A stretch of 64,000 bases of DNA. Origin: Apiospora phragmitis. Taxonomy: Eukaryota; Ascomycota; Sordariomycetes; Amphisphaeriales; Apiosporaceae. The notes below the pieces were generated by a model. The model did not search any database. It had not been told where the DNA came from and saw only the letters and a program-made list of their open reading frames with translations. The stretch covers positions 1 to 64,000 of the forward strand of contig JAQQWL010000004.1 of assembly GCA_038363925.1 (NCBI GenBank), written 5' to 3'. Position 1 is the first letter of the stretch; each line of letters starts with the position of its first letter. Shown here piece after piece: positions 34,200-45,742 of this stretch. Both the position numbers and the translations under genes were made by a program.

Positions 34200-34672
34200 A
34201 TGGCCACGCCGAAGAACCCCCCCGCCGGCCCCCCGACGCCCCTCGGCCTGCCCCGGGCCTCTCCCCCGACAACCTCGACACCCTCACCGAGCTAACCTCG
34301 CTGCTGTCGCGACTACGGGCACCACCGCCCACCACCGCCAGCGGTGGTGCCGCAGGAGCGACCCCAGCCGCCGCCACCACCTCCGCCCCGACACCCTCCA
34401 ATAATCTGAATGCCAACAATGACCCGACCAATACCATCTCCATCCAATCTCTGCCCATGGCGACCGATGCTCTCAAACACAAGCTGCAGCGCTCGCGCGC
34501 TGCCGCCAAGACATTGCCGGATATGGGTCGCGGCACCGCCGACCAGGAGGCCGAGATGGCGGAGCTCGAGGCCCGCATCGCCCGCCAGCGTGCCGTGCTC
34601 GAGGGTCTCCGGAGCAAGGGCCTGGACTTTACCGCTGCGAGAGGCCAGGCCGGTGACAAGATGGAGGAGTGA
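34200..34672 (+). CDS. Mediator subunit 9, frame interrupted
   Basis: Mediator middle-module subunit (Med9/Cse2), a nuclear coactivator of RNA polymerase II. The N-terminus from ATG 34200 (MATPKNPPAG) and the body (LSPDNLDTLTELTSLLSRLR, low-complexity Ala/Thr/Pro linker, then ATDALKHKLQRSRAAAKTLP and a coiled coil ending EGLRSKGLDF) lie in different frames. The change falls between 34206 and 34275, where C runs of seven and six bases occur. No GT dinucleotide lies between the ATG and about 34310, so an intron cannot explain it. The body frame has no ATG. Because Med9 is a conserved nuclear gene, a missing base in a C run of the assembly is more likely than inactivation. Expected product is about 157 residues. 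Confidence 0.75.
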
Positions 34673-35030
34673 AGGGGGCCCATTGGACTTTTGTTCTCTG
34701 TGACAAACAGAAAAGACAATATTCTTATACAAGTACATGTGGTGGAGGACTCTTGCCACTGCTACTACACGTACAAGTGGTCATGGCCATGGGATCATAA
34801 CAGGTATGTAAGAGAAACCCGTCGTTTCCCAGGAAGACCGAAGCTGACACGACATCCCTGATTCAGTAGTCCTTGCTCTTGAGATATACATGCGTCGTCC
34901 ACATACAAGCAGTTCGCCTTCTTCAACCGACGAGCAAGGAAACTCATCGGTCAGATCATGAACAACCTTAATAATTTGCTATGGGTATATGAATCAAGCG
35001 TCTCGTTACAATCACAATGATATTCGGCCA
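34673..35030. other. Short convergent intergenic spacer
   Basis: 3' flanks of Med9 and TBCC; nothing further seen. Confidence 0.45.
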
Positions 35031-36552
35031 TCAGCTTCCAACGCCAACACTTCGCAGGATTTCTTTCCTCGACGTCAGGTTGCCGGATACCGTCTTCTGC
35101 CACACGTCGTCGGCGATGCGTGCTTCTTGGGGCAGCACCCGCCAATTGGGCGACGACTCGGCCTTCAGCCACTTGAAGTCGTCCACCTGGTCCCATTGGT
35201 TCTCCGACCCGACCTCCTCGGCTTTGCCGGTCTGTTTGTTCCACGACTCTGTGTCAGTGACCACCTGAGATGGCGCTGGGTGGGGGCGGACGAAGTTTTG
35301 GGTGATGGTGGTGGCAAGGGGACTAGGATGGATGGATAGGGGAAGACCAGGCGGTTATGAATGCAAGGTTTGCAGCTGGCAAATGGAGAGAGAGGAAGAA
35401 GAAATGAAGGGACTTGACTTACGTAGTAGGTACTGGGGATAGGGGCGAACCGCATCCCGCTGCAATCCTCAATGATGGGATGGCTCCCGCAATGCAGATA
35501 CAGATCCACGTTCTCGCACTCGTGTATGCGCACCTGCCTCGCCGCGACGACGATGATGCTGTTTTTGACCCCCGTGATGTGCACGGGGCCCGTGACGGTG
35601 CCGCAAACGAGCAGGCTGCGATGGATCTTCGTAATGACCAGCCCCGCGAAGGGCACTCCCGACGTCAGGGACGACGTGGGCACCGTCATGTCGACCACGC
35701 AGGAGTCCAGGTCCGCCAGCGAGCCCGACGCTGTGGCCCGCGACGCCGAGGACGGCAAGATGATGTGCAGGCCGGTGTGGTCGTAGATGGAGATGGTGCG
35801 GGCGGTCGAAAAACTCGGCTTCCTAATGCGCGGGTTGGCATCGGAGCCGCCTTGGGTAGCCATCTCTTTGTTGTAGTCCTTGGTGGTGATCTCGCCGTGC
35901 GGCAGGTTGCTCACGGTGTCGCGCTCCTCGTCGCTGGCGAGCGCGGAGGGGGATATCTTGCCGTCACTCTCATCGTGGCGGCTGCTGATGTTGGATAGCT
36001 TGAGATTGAGCTGGCGGGGGTCGGGCTGGTACTGTGTCGTCTCCTTCTGAGTCGTCGTGGCCTGCACGGCGCGTGGCTTAAACTGAAAACGGGGCTTGGA
36101 GGTGGTGGAGGAGATGGTGGCGGTCGAGGTCGAGGTCGAGGTCGAGGCGGAGGACTGGCCCGTGGCTTTGTTGAGGTTGTCGGTCAGGGCCTTGATGGCC
36201 TGCCCGTAGGCGCGCTGGTCGTAGGCCGGGATGTACTCCTTGGCGTCGGCGACCTCGTTGCTGAGACGGGAGACGCCCGCGAGCACGTGGTCGATGCAAT
36301 CTCGGCGCTCGCCGGCGACGGGGGACAAGGTGGCGAGGCCGTCGATCTGGTCTTGGATGGCTGATGGGGTTTTGCCAGTTAGCCGGAAAGAAGAACTGCC
36401 AATTACCCAGGTTATATGAATCCAGGCGTACCAGTGATCTCGGTCTGGAAGTGACGGTAGAACCGTTCTTTGGGGTCCGACATTCTGTGGATGGTAGGGG
36501 AGCGGGGCCCGTCGGTTGGGCTGTAGGGGACGAAAACCTGAGTTGTAGTCAT
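35031..36552 (-). CDS. Tubulin-binding cofactor C (TBCC)
   Basis: Cytosolic chaperone that triggers GTP hydrolysis on beta-tubulin in the alpha/beta dimer release complex. Exons are 36552-36432, 36360-35423 and 35264-35031; introns of 71 and 158 nt join in frame, giving 430 residues. The N-terminal helical domain begins at ERFYRHFQTEIT and continues after the first intron as AIQDQIDGLATLSPVAGER. A linker with a Ser-Thr repeat (GGTCGA tandem at 36124-36147) follows. The C-CAP/cofactor C beta-helix contains QVRIHECENVDLYLHCGSHP, with the Arg that corresponds to the GAP finger. The C-terminus has NQWDQVDDFKWLK, a family hallmark. An in-frame second ATG at 36483 (MSDPKERFY) may be the real start. 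Confidence 0.9.
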
Positions 36553-37874
36553 TGCGTATGAGGATATGCGATCTTTGTCTGTTACTGTTGGAAGGAAGAA
36601 GAGCTTTGCGGTGGTCACGATGTACAGGAATAGGAAAGGGAAGACGTGGTGGTATTCAATGTAGATGTAGGTAGGTAGGTAGTTATATGGACAACGCCTT
36701 GTTCTCGAGAGAAGATGTACCTGTATTAATGGAGAATAAAGCTTTAACGTTGGTCTACCTGGTTCTTAGGATCCAGCAGACGCGGCCCACGGGTCGTTCC
36801 TTCCTGGGTGCTTTTATGCCGAAAGCTCGAAGGGGTGGTGGTGGTGGTCGGGTTTAGCCGGGTCAACTTGTCGCTCGCGGTGATGGCATCAATGGCGGGG
36901 TGGGCAGGAGGTCGGTATGTAGTGAGCATCGAATACTAACGCGCTATGATGATGGCACGACCGGGGGGGTCGCCTGTCGTGCGTCGTCGACTCGGGGGAT
37001 GGATCGAAAGGGAATCGATCGGGTGGGAGGGCTGATTGGAAGGGCACGCATACAGAAGGGAATGAATCGGGGAGCGCAACTGGCAACGGCAACGGCAACG
37101 GTAACACGACGCCTCCCCCAGAAAATAGGCGCAAAAGATGCACGACGACGTAATTGGTGGTGTGACTATCCGTGTGATGGTGACCAGAGATTGCGGGGTG
37201 CTTTCCGGGTGCTTCCACCCTCTGGCGCCGGAGGGTCGATAGTGGTGGGATGTCTTGCTTATCCATTGGCCAATGTCAGCTGCCCCCATCCCCTTAAGTT
37301 TAGCAATCTGGGGTTCTACTGGCAGACTGGAGTAATGGTAACTTGCACCCTCCTTTAGATTCCCCGTATTGTTCAATGCAAGCATGCAAGCCCCTACATG
37401 CTACATACGGAGTTACCCAAGGTTACGTCAGGGAGCAGCAAATTAGCATTGATGCGAAACCCCCCAAGCTACCTCTCATGCATCACGTAACTTACTCAAG
37501 AGCCTCATGTCACAGCGAACGAACCAGCAGCGTCGTCATACATGGTCACCACAACGAAGCAATAAAGCAAAGTGCCAAGAATGCAGTAACCGAGATCTAT
37601 CTCGTTCGCACCCTCAGCGCTTCATATCGGAAATGGCTACTTAGGCAATAAGGTAAGGTTGGCTGATGTAGAGTGAAACTACACGCAGCTATTCGGGCAG
37701 GCGTTAATAGGGGAGACTTTAAAGTAAACACCACTACATAATATAGTTCTATCGAATCCATTCATTATCTACATATGGATATCAATGGCTCGTCGCATCA
37801 TATCTCATTCAACCCAGCAGTAGCGGTATAGACAGATCTACGTAAGCCCCCCAAGTGACATATCACAACAAACA
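36553..37874. other. Intergenic between TBCC and SKI3
   Basis: 1.3 kb; TBCC promoter and SKI3 3' flank. No gene recognised. Confidence 0.45.
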
Positions 37875-40800
37875 TCAAGCCGCCTTTGCTACTGCCTGTC
37901 CTAACGAACCCCACCCGCTCGCCGACGACGGCGCCATGAACGCCGCCATCTGCGCATCCGCCGCGATCCCAGTCCCCGCAAACGCGCGCGCAAACTCTTT
38001 CGTGTCGAGCGGCCCGCTGGGCGGGATCTTCAAGCTCGCGACTTGAAGAGCCACCTCGGCGGCATGATCCTCACCGCCCAGGTCAGAAAGACTGGACCAG
38101 CCGTGGGGTAGGTGGGGGTACAAGAAGGTGTTGATCTGCGACTGCGACACCATGTCCTCGTCCTCGTCAGTCCCTCCCTTAGTACTCGAGAGGAAGCTGG
38201 TCGCGCCGAGTACCTCGCCAATCCGGGCATGCTCCGCGTCCACCGGCTTGTCGCTAGCCCGCAGAGCCTGGAGCTCCGACATGACGGCGTCCATCGACTC
38301 CTCGTCGTCGTCCAGCAGGGCCACGACGCCCAGCAGGAGCACGGACGGGACATGGGTCGAGTCGGACTCGATGACGGAGAACAGCACCTCCCGTGCTCGG
38401 TCTCGGGCCTCCTCCGTTCCGATCGCCCAGAGAACTTGAGCCAGCAGACAGATGACATCGGGGTTGTTATTCGACTCCTCCAAGGCGGCCTCCAGGTAGG
38501 TCAAGGCCTCGCTGGGACTCTTGTTGAAGTACTTGGCCAGTCCGACAGTGAGATGAGCCGACAGTCGGGCTCTCGTCCGCTGCTCAGCGGTGAGCTCGTT
38601 TCCAGAGTCATCGCTGCTGAGCTGCAAAGCGGTTTCGCCGCACTCGGCGGCTTCTTCATTCTTGCCCGAAGCGAGATACATCCGGGCCAGATCGGTCTTG
38701 GCCAGAGCGAATTGGCCCAGAACGAGTGGCGATTCGGTATCTTCGTAATGGGCCTCAAGTTTGCCGCAGATGTCCTCAAGAGCACCAATGGATCGGGCAT
38801 GGTCGCTGACTCGCTCGAGGAATAGGGTGGAGAGATGACCATACACCATATCCTGCGGCTGGAGACGCTGTAGCTGCCTCAGGCCAAACAGCGGCTGGAT
38901 GAGATCGTTGAGCTTGGGTCCATTGGGGCTCTTCAGAATGTGGTCGAAAATGGAAATGCCAAACTGTTTCCGCGTGACGGCAGACGAGCACTCGGCAATG
39001 TTCATGGCGTGGGTAAACAGGCTGCGGGCTTCCTTGACTTCGCCGTAGAGCAGGGCGACGAAACCCTGGCCCAGCCAAGCATGCGCGTAATCCGGATCAG
39101 TCGATTGCGCCCTCGTGAAGGCTTCGTTGGCAAGCTGTAGATCGTTCTGCAACAATGCTAGGGCACCGAAGTTCGCCCATACGTGAACACCCCGCTCATC
39201 CAGATAGAGGGCCCGGACAAAGGAATGCTGGGCGACGGACGGGTTGATCTCGCTCGTGATAACGCCCAGCGAGTTCCAGAAATCGGGATTGCCCGCCTCG
39301 AGCTCGATCGCCCTCTTGAAGCACCTGACGGCGGCCATGTGGTATCTGCTAGATTTTATCCGCAGCTCCGCTGGGAGGCAGCTGTGTGCGCGATACTCCG
39401 CCCAGCCCAGGTTGTAGAAGGCGATGGACTGAGCATGAATGTCATGGGATGACAGATGCACCGCTCGCTTGTGGGTGAGAATCATGGCGTGGAGGCACCG
39501 AGTGAGTTCGACACCAAGCTTGTCGTTCGGCGGGGACAGGCCGTCGGCAAAGTCGAGGTCTTTGGCAATACCATCAACATCTTGCATGATACCATAGGCA
39601 GCATCGTGATCATCGCCCTGGCCAACAAGCGCCTTGATAGCATCCGCAGGGAATTGGCCAATACAGCTTTGCACCTTGGAGTAGATGGAGCAGGCATCAC
39701 CCAGTGCTTTCCAGAAGTTGAAGGTGGCCGAGACAGCATCCGAACACGACTGCGCAAATTCAATCGTCTCGGTTGCAAGACTAACGGATTTGCCAAAGTA
39801 GCCGTTTTCCACGCAGTCATGGGCACTCTCTACCATGGTCTGCATAAGCGCCAGCATCACACCAGCTTCGTCCTGCCGATCTTTTGTGACTTCGCGATAT
39901 AACATGATCGCATTGTCGTATTCGTCCGTCTCGCGCTCGATGTTGCCCAGTAGGTATTTGGTGAACCACGTGTCGCCAAGGGCTTCATCGCCCAACGACG
40001 CCTCCAGTCTCTGGGCATTTAAGATGGCCTTCTTGGCAGCCGTATGGCGACCTGCGTTGTGGTAGGCCTCGCCAAGTCCAACCCAAGAGTGGTAGTTGTT
40101 AGGCGCCATACGCAATGCTGACTGGAATGATGTGACGGATCTGTGGTAGTCTTGCTTGTTGAGCAAAGCCACGCCTAGTGCTGAAAAGGGCCAGCTCACT
40201 CCTTTCCGCTTAGACCCAGGAGGTGGGCGTACTTTGCCAGAATCGATGACACGCTGGGCGACAAGTTCAACACGGTCCCAATCACCATCATCAGCAAATG
40301 ACCGTGCCAGTCTCTCAGCCGAAACTATCTCGGCCGGCGATAACTCGACGGCTTTAAGGAAACACTTGCGGGCGCGCTTCTTGTCCTTTCCGTAGTCGGC
40401 GTAGTAGATGCCCAGGCTCGTGTAGGCAGGAGCGTAACTGATATCGCTTTTGAGGGCAGCCAAAAAACAGGCATAAGCGCCGTCACGACTCTTGCGAGCA
40501 GCCTTTGACGTGTCGACATTCCAAATGCAGACGCCAAGACGGTGCTGGGTCTGCGCCAGCAGCTCTTTTGACGTCGACGGGCCCTTGCCAGTCAAGAGCC
40601 CCGATATGTCTTCGAGATCAGACTTTCCACGAATGAAGTCACCCTTCAAAGAATATAGCCACGCGACCTCTGCTTTCACCCGGAGATTGCTGGAATCGCG
40701 CTCCAAGGCTTTCTCCAAGAAGTTGATGGCCTGATCGAATTCCTCCTCTTCTTTGTAGATCAAGCCGACGCCGATTTGTGCAGCCGTGGACAACGGGTTT

Positions 40801-42149
40801 ACTTCGAGAATCTTGTCGAACAAGGACTTGGCCTCCCCGTGATGCCGCGGCGACTGGTAAAAGACCAAGGCCGTGCCGAGGTACAGCATGAAGGCCTGGT
40901 TGGTGTGGTTGAATGTCTTCCCGATTTTTGGTGCTTTCTGGCTTAGCAGCTTCATGGCCTTGCGCATGAGCTCTACGTTGCTTTCATACTCCTCAAGGTG
41001 CTGATAATATTCGCCCATGAGCTTGTGAGCGAGCAACGAATCTGATGTGGTGATGCCATCAATCATCATCAGTAGTCGATCCTCGTCTGTGAACGGGATG
41101 ACCAAGGTTGGAGCGCCGCCGTCCTCATCATCTTCACTGCTTTCGTCTTCAGCCTGGCTCTCTGCTGGCGGCGAAGCGGCGGACGGTTTCTTGGAGAAGG
41201 GAGAGATGCTGCTGGTCATGTATCCAGTCAAGATCTTGCAGAGATCGGTCTCCGGGAAGAGCGAGCAATAGTCGAGAAGTGTATCGACATTGTAGTCCTT
41301 GATTTCTTCGTGGTCCTGCCAGTTGATGGCGACGTCCCAAGCTAGCCGGTAAGGGTGCTTGATGATAACCATGTCGGCAGCAAGCTTCTGAACAATAGCG
41401 AGCTCGGCCTGCTTCTCAGGGCCCGGGAGGAAGTTCATCAGGCGATCGTAGCGGAACTGCAGAAGCTTCTCCTCATATTGGCGTCGAACGTCATCGTCGT
41501 TGGTCCAGTTGATGAGCTGCTCGTAGATGTGGCCCAACTTGCTCTGCGAGAGAACTTCTCTGGTGACCTCGACCGTGACCTCGCTGACCTTTGCGCCGAT
41601 TCGGGTGCGCCTTTCGCCTATCAGGGTGTTGATGCGCCTCTTCTCGTCGGTTTCGAGGATCTGGGCCACAATCTCGTAGGTCTTGGCCGGGTGGGGGAAA
41701 CGACCCTCGAGGGCGGAATAGATGGGACTTCCAGGAAGCATGACCTCGAGAGCGTCGGCATATTGGGTGCGCGAGCCCTGGGATCGCGCGAAGTCGACGA
41801 ACTTGTCCACGACGTCCTGGCACTTGTACATGTCCTCTTGTTCGTGGAAGATGGCGGCGAGCTTGGGCGCGGCTTGCTTGTACTGGGCGAGCTTCGTGTC
41901 GCCCTGCTTCTCGTAGAGCTTGATTAGGCCCTGCCAGGCCTGGGGGTCGGCGGGCCGAAGCGAGGTGGCGGTCTCGTAGGCCTTTTCGGCGTCGGCGAGC
42001 TTATTCTTCTTGTCGAGCGCAAAGGCCAGGAAGACGTAGGCCTGGTAGCTTTTGGCGTCGTTGTCGATGATGTCCTGCGCCTGCTGCACGGCCTCGTCCC
42101 ATTTTTGCTGCTTGATGGCGTCGCGAACGATCTTGAGCTGTTTCGACAT
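37875..42149 (-). CDS. Ski3-like superkiller complex TPR protein
   Basis: Scaffold subunit of the cytoplasmic Ski2-Ski3-Ski8 complex that feeds mRNA 3' ends into the exosome (homologue of human TTC37/SKIC3). A single uninterrupted exon of 1424 residues starts MSKQLKIVRDAIKQQKWDEA, here limited to its first residues 1-20. TPR units are clear throughout: YQAYVFLAFALDKKNKLADA near residues 36-55, then NPLSTAAQIGVGLIYKEEEE near 450, and further series around 560-720, 940-1060 and 1240-1330. An acidic disordered insert (EDESSEDDEDGG) lies near residue 340. Length matches fungal Ski3. The start is the first ATG and fits the conserved N-terminal helix. It is the longest intron-free gene in the window. 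Confidence 0.93.
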   Translation of the reverse strand: MSKQLKIVRDAIKQQKWDEAVQQAQDIIDNDAKSYQAYVFLAFALDKKNKLADAEKAYETATSLRPADPQAWQGLIKLYEKQGDTKLAQYKQAAPKLAAIFHEQEDMYKCQDVVDKFVDFARSQGSRTQYADALEVMLPGSPIYSALEGRFPHPAKTYEIVAQILETDEKRRINTLIGERRTRIGAKVSEVTVEVTREVLSQSKLGHIYEQLINWTNDDDVRRQYEEKLLQFRYDRLMNFLPGPEKQAELAIVQKLAADMVIIKHPYRLAWDVAINWQDHEEIKDYNVDTLLDYCSLFPETDLCKILTGYMTSSISPFSKKPSAASPPAESQAEDESSEDDEDGGAPTLVIPFTDEDRLLMMIDGITTSDSLLAHKLMGEYYQHLEEYESNVELMRKAMKLLSQKAPKIGKTFNHTNQAFMLYLGTALVFYQSPRHHGEAKSLFDKILEVNPLSTAAQIGVGLIYKEEEEFDQAINFLEKALERDSSNLRVKAEVAWLYSLKGDFIRGKSDLEDISGLLTGKGPSTSKELLAQTQHRLGVCIWNVDTSKAARKSRDGAYACFLAALKSDISYAPAYTSLGIYYADYGKDKKRARKCFLKAVELSPAEIVSAERLARSFADDGDWDRVELVAQRVIDSGKVRPPPGSKRKGVSWPFSALGVALLNKQDYHRSVTSFQSALRMAPNNYHSWVGLGEAYHNAGRHTAAKKAILNAQRLEASLGDEALGDTWFTKYLLGNIERETDEYDNAIMLYREVTKDRQDEAGVMLALMQTMVESAHDCVENGYFGKSVSLATETIEFAQSCSDAVSATFNFWKALGDACSIYSKVQSCIGQFPADAIKALVGQGDDHDAAYGIMQDVDGIAKDLDFADGLSPPNDKLGVELTRCLHAMILTHKRAVHLSSHDIHAQSIAFYNLGWAEYRAHSCLPAELRIKSSRYHMAAVRCFKRAIELEAGNPDFWNSLGVITSEINPSVAQHSFVRALYLDERGVHVWANFGALALLQNDLQLANEAFTRAQSTDPDYAHAWLGQGFVALLYGEVKEARSLFTHAMNIAECSSAVTRKQFGISIFDHILKSPNGPKLNDLIQPLFGLRQLQRLQPQDMVYGHLSTLFLERVSDHARSIGALEDICGKLEAHYEDTESPLVLGQFALAKTDLARMYLASGKNEEAAECGETALQLSSDDSGNELTAEQRTRARLSAHLTVGLAKYFNKSPSEALTYLEAALEESNNNPDVICLLAQVLWAIGTEEARDRAREVLFSVIESDSTHVPSVLLLGVVALLDDDEESMDAVMSELQALRASDKPVDAEHARIGEVLGATSFLSSTKGGTDEDEDMVSQSQINTFLYPHLPHGWSSLSDLGGEDHAAEVALQVASLKIPPSGPLDTKEFARAFAGTGIAADAQMAAFMAPSSASGWGSLGQAVAKAA

Positions 42150-43275
42150 GTTGTTGAGAGAGGGAGAGCGTCGAAGCTGCTCAAGAAGCTACATGCGCGT
42201 AGCTGGAAGGTTGGCAGCTTGCCAGGATTTTGGAGAAGTGGGTGTGGTCTTGCCCTTGGACGGCTAAGAAGTAGGGATGCGCAGTGCAACAACAGATTGT
42301 ATCATCCAGGGTGGTGCGTGGTTTGAGGAGGCCCCATGAAGACAATAGTGAGAGCTTCTTGACGATGGCTTGTCATTGTCGTCACCAAGTGGGAAATCCA
42401 ATTCCTACATAAGCTCAGGTACGTCCAGTTCAATTGCGCATCGCTCTTTTAGCGGTGCAGGTGGGGTGAGCAGCTGCTGAGCTTCGGAGAAACTGCGGGG
42501 AGCTTACAGCGGCTGCGGGGTCTATTCGAATATCAACTGTACATGGCATTATACATCGATCACGTCGAGGTCTCCTACTTGACTTCGTCTCAGGTGTATC
42601 GTTCATACGGGGTATAATTTGATTTGCTCGTAAAAAATAAATATACAATATGTTTTAGAGAACTTACATAGAGCGTAACGCGTGCTGGGTTTGCAGGACA
42701 AGATTTATGGACATCGCCGCAGGAGCCGCCATGGCCAATGCCAATGACCTCATTTCCATAAAACAACATGTAAATGTACCACCAGTTGGCTGCCTTCAAC
42801 ATTTCCAGCAACATAAAGTATGTAGAGAGAAATGAATACCACCTTGGGTAAATCCGTGTTTGCATGTGCGTGCTACCATTGTAGGCAAATGCAATACAGC
42901 TGGAGGCACGCAAGAGGGATGGAATACCTATCTAGGCGCTCGTAGTACTGACTTCCGTGCTAAGCCCAAGCCAGCAGCTGTTCTCGTGCACTAATAAGTA
43001 CATAACCCAGAGCATTGGGGTAACCAGCACCCAATGTTGGCATTGATTGATACACCCTTCCCGAGCCATTTCGTCACCGATGCTCGATCCCTGTCTTGTT
43101 CGCATCCATACGGTATCACAACCTGCTAATAAGTTGCGTTTCCGACAACCTTCTTATGACAGCTCCTGTCTCTCATCTTGCACTGCGTGGAATTGCATGG
43201 CCCCTACATACCCTATATAATCAACCTGGTATCCAACGCTAAAGTCTCACCTGCTATATAACCGTGGGTATTATT
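42150..43275. other. Intergenic between SKI3 and GH5
   Basis: 1.1 kb divergent region; SKI3 and GH5 promoters. Short open frames only. Confidence 0.45.
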
Positions 43276-45742
43276 ATGTCTTCGCTGCGACTCACCATCG
43301 AGGACGGCCAATTCAAGGACAAATATGGACGCTACGTCCTTCTGCGCGGCATCAACGTAGCCGGCGAGGCCAAGTATCCTAACAGCCCCGAAGTCCCTTC
43401 CCACATCGTCGACGACTTCTTCGACGGCGACAACGTCAAGTTTAACGGCCGACCTTTCCGCAAGGAGGATGCCCACATCCACTTCTCCCGCCTGAAGCGC
43501 TACGGCTACAACACCATCCGCTACGTTTTCACCTGGGAGGCCATCGAAGCCGCCGGCCCGGGCAAATACGACGAGGAATGGATCCAGCATACCATTGAGG
43601 TGCTGCGTGTGGCCGAGGACTATGGCTTCTACGTCTTCATGGATCCGCACCAGGATGTCGTGAGTACCTGCTCTAACTCCCATGGCACTGATTCCATACC
43701 GCGGATGAGACCATGCTGCTCAGCACCAGCTAACCGTTCGTTTGCACACGACAGTGGTCACGGTACTGCGGTGGCTCCGGAGCCCCCATGTGGACAGTCT
43801 ACGCTTGCGGCTTCAACCCCCAGAGCCTCGCGGCGACGGAAGCCGCCATCGTACACAATACGTACCCCGAGCCCGACAAGTTCCCCAAGATGATCTGGTC
43901 GACCAACTACAACCGCCTGGCGGTGGCCACCATCTTCACCCTCTTCTTTGCAGGCAAAGACTTTGCCCCTAAGTGCATCATAGACGGGCAGAACATTCAG
44001 GACTACCTCCAAGGCCACTTATTCCGTGCCTGCGAACACCTTGCCCTGCGGATCAAAGAAGCTGGCGATATCCTGAACGACGTGGTCTTTGGATGGGAGA
44101 GCATGAACGAGCCGAGCCGAGGCATGATTGGTCATGTAGACCTCGGGGTCGTACCCAAAGAGCAGAACCTGAAGAAGGGCACATGCCCGACCATGTGGCA
44201 AGCCATCCTCACGGGCTCGGGGCGGGCCTGCGAGGTCGAGTCTTGGGACATGGGCGGACTAGGGCCCTACAAGGTCGGCCGGACGCTCATCGACCCGCAC
44301 GGTGAAACGGCGTGGCTGCCCAGTGACTACGACGACTCGAGGTACGGCTGGACGCGAGACCCGGGCTGGAAACTGGGCGAGTGCATCTGGGCGCTGCACG
44401 GGGTCTGGGACCCGTCCAAAGACCAGCTGCTGCAGAAGAACTACTTCGAAAAGCACCCCAAGACGGGCGAGGTGCTGGACTACCCCAAGTTTACCAACAC
44501 GTACTTCATGGACTTTTACCGGCTGTACCGCGACATAATACGGCCGCATCACCCGGACGCCATCATGCTCTGCCAGCCGCCCGTGCTCGAGATCCCGCCG
44601 GCCATCAAGGGCACCGCCGACGACGATCCCAACATGGTGTACACGCCCCATTACTATGACGGCATCACCCTGATGACCAAGAAGTGGAATCGCATGTGGA
44701 ACGTCGATGTCTTGGGAGTGCTGCGGGGGCGGTATCTGCATCCTGCTTTTGCCATCAAGATCGGCGAGACGGCCATCCGCAACTGCTTCCGGGACCAACT
44801 TGCCGCCATGCGCAAAGAAGGGCTGGATAACATGGGCAATCACCCGTGTCTACTTAGCGAGTTTGGTATCCCCTACGACATGGACGACAAATACGCATAC
44901 AGAACTGGCGACTATTCGAGCCAATCGGCAGCCATGGATGCCAACCACTTCGCCGTCGAAGGGGCTCCCATGGAGGGTTATACACTGTGGCTCTACAGTT
45001 CCCAGGTAGGTTTGCACATTCACTAGAGGCTGGGCTATGCTAACAAACACATGTATAGAATGACCACGTACGAGGTGATCAATGGAATGGCGAGGATCTG
45101 TCCATCTTCTCTGTGGATGACCAGACCTTGCCCATGTCACCACTACCAGCGGAGGCGAACCAGTCGAATTCCAGCTTGCTCAAGACAGCAACCAACAACA
45201 ACACCACCACGACCAAGAAAGAGGTCGACGACGAGACATTGGTCAACCCGGGCAACCTGAAGCGGACTTTGACCAACCCCTCGATATCCTCGGAACCCCC
45301 GAGCCCCAACCCGGAAGTGACGAACGCGCCCGGGCTCCGCGCCGCCGAAGCATTTGTGCGGCCGGCGCCGATCGGCATCAACGGCAACATGACGAACTAC
45401 GGCTTTGACCTGAAGAACTGCGAGTTCCACCTGGAGATCCGCGGCACCACACCACAGGACGAGGAGCAGCCGACGACGGTGTTCCTGCCCGAGTACCACT
45501 TCCCCAAGGAGCAGTGCATGGTCGAGGTCAGCGGCGGCAAGTGGGAGATCAGCACCGACGACGACGAGCGCGCGTGGGTGCAGAAGATCCGGTGGTGGCA
45601 CGGGGAAGGGAAACAGACGATGCGGGTCAAGGGGCTGGTGCGGCCGCAGAATGCGTTAGAGGGTAGTGCGGAGGAGGCGGGATACTTGGAGCAGTGTCAG
45701 CAGAGCTACGGCATCGGCGTGGAGAAGTGCTGTATGATGTGA
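43276..45742 (+). CDS. GH5_12 steryl/ceramide beta-glucosidase (Egh1/EGCrP2-like)
   Basis: Intracellular glycosidase that hydrolyses ergosteryl-beta-glucoside and related glucosylceramides. Exons 43276-43659, 43755-45005 and 45059-45742 have phase-0 introns (GTGAGT...GACAG and GTAGGT...TATAG) and give 772 residues. The TIM barrel begins LLRGINVAGEAKYP. The acid/base Glu247 is in WESMNEPSRG and the nucleophile Glu497 in LLSEFGIPYD. The subfamily trait is a long insert between the strands, followed by a C-terminal beta-sandwich (NYGFDLKNCEFHLEI, then FLPEYHFP). A Ser/Asn/Thr-rich disordered segment precedes that domain (about residues 570-625). There is no signal peptide, in line with a cytosolic or vacuolar role. 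The product ends EKCCMM; the adjacent Cys pair near the C-terminus could be lipid-modified, but this is not a canonical CaaX box. Confidence 0.92.
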
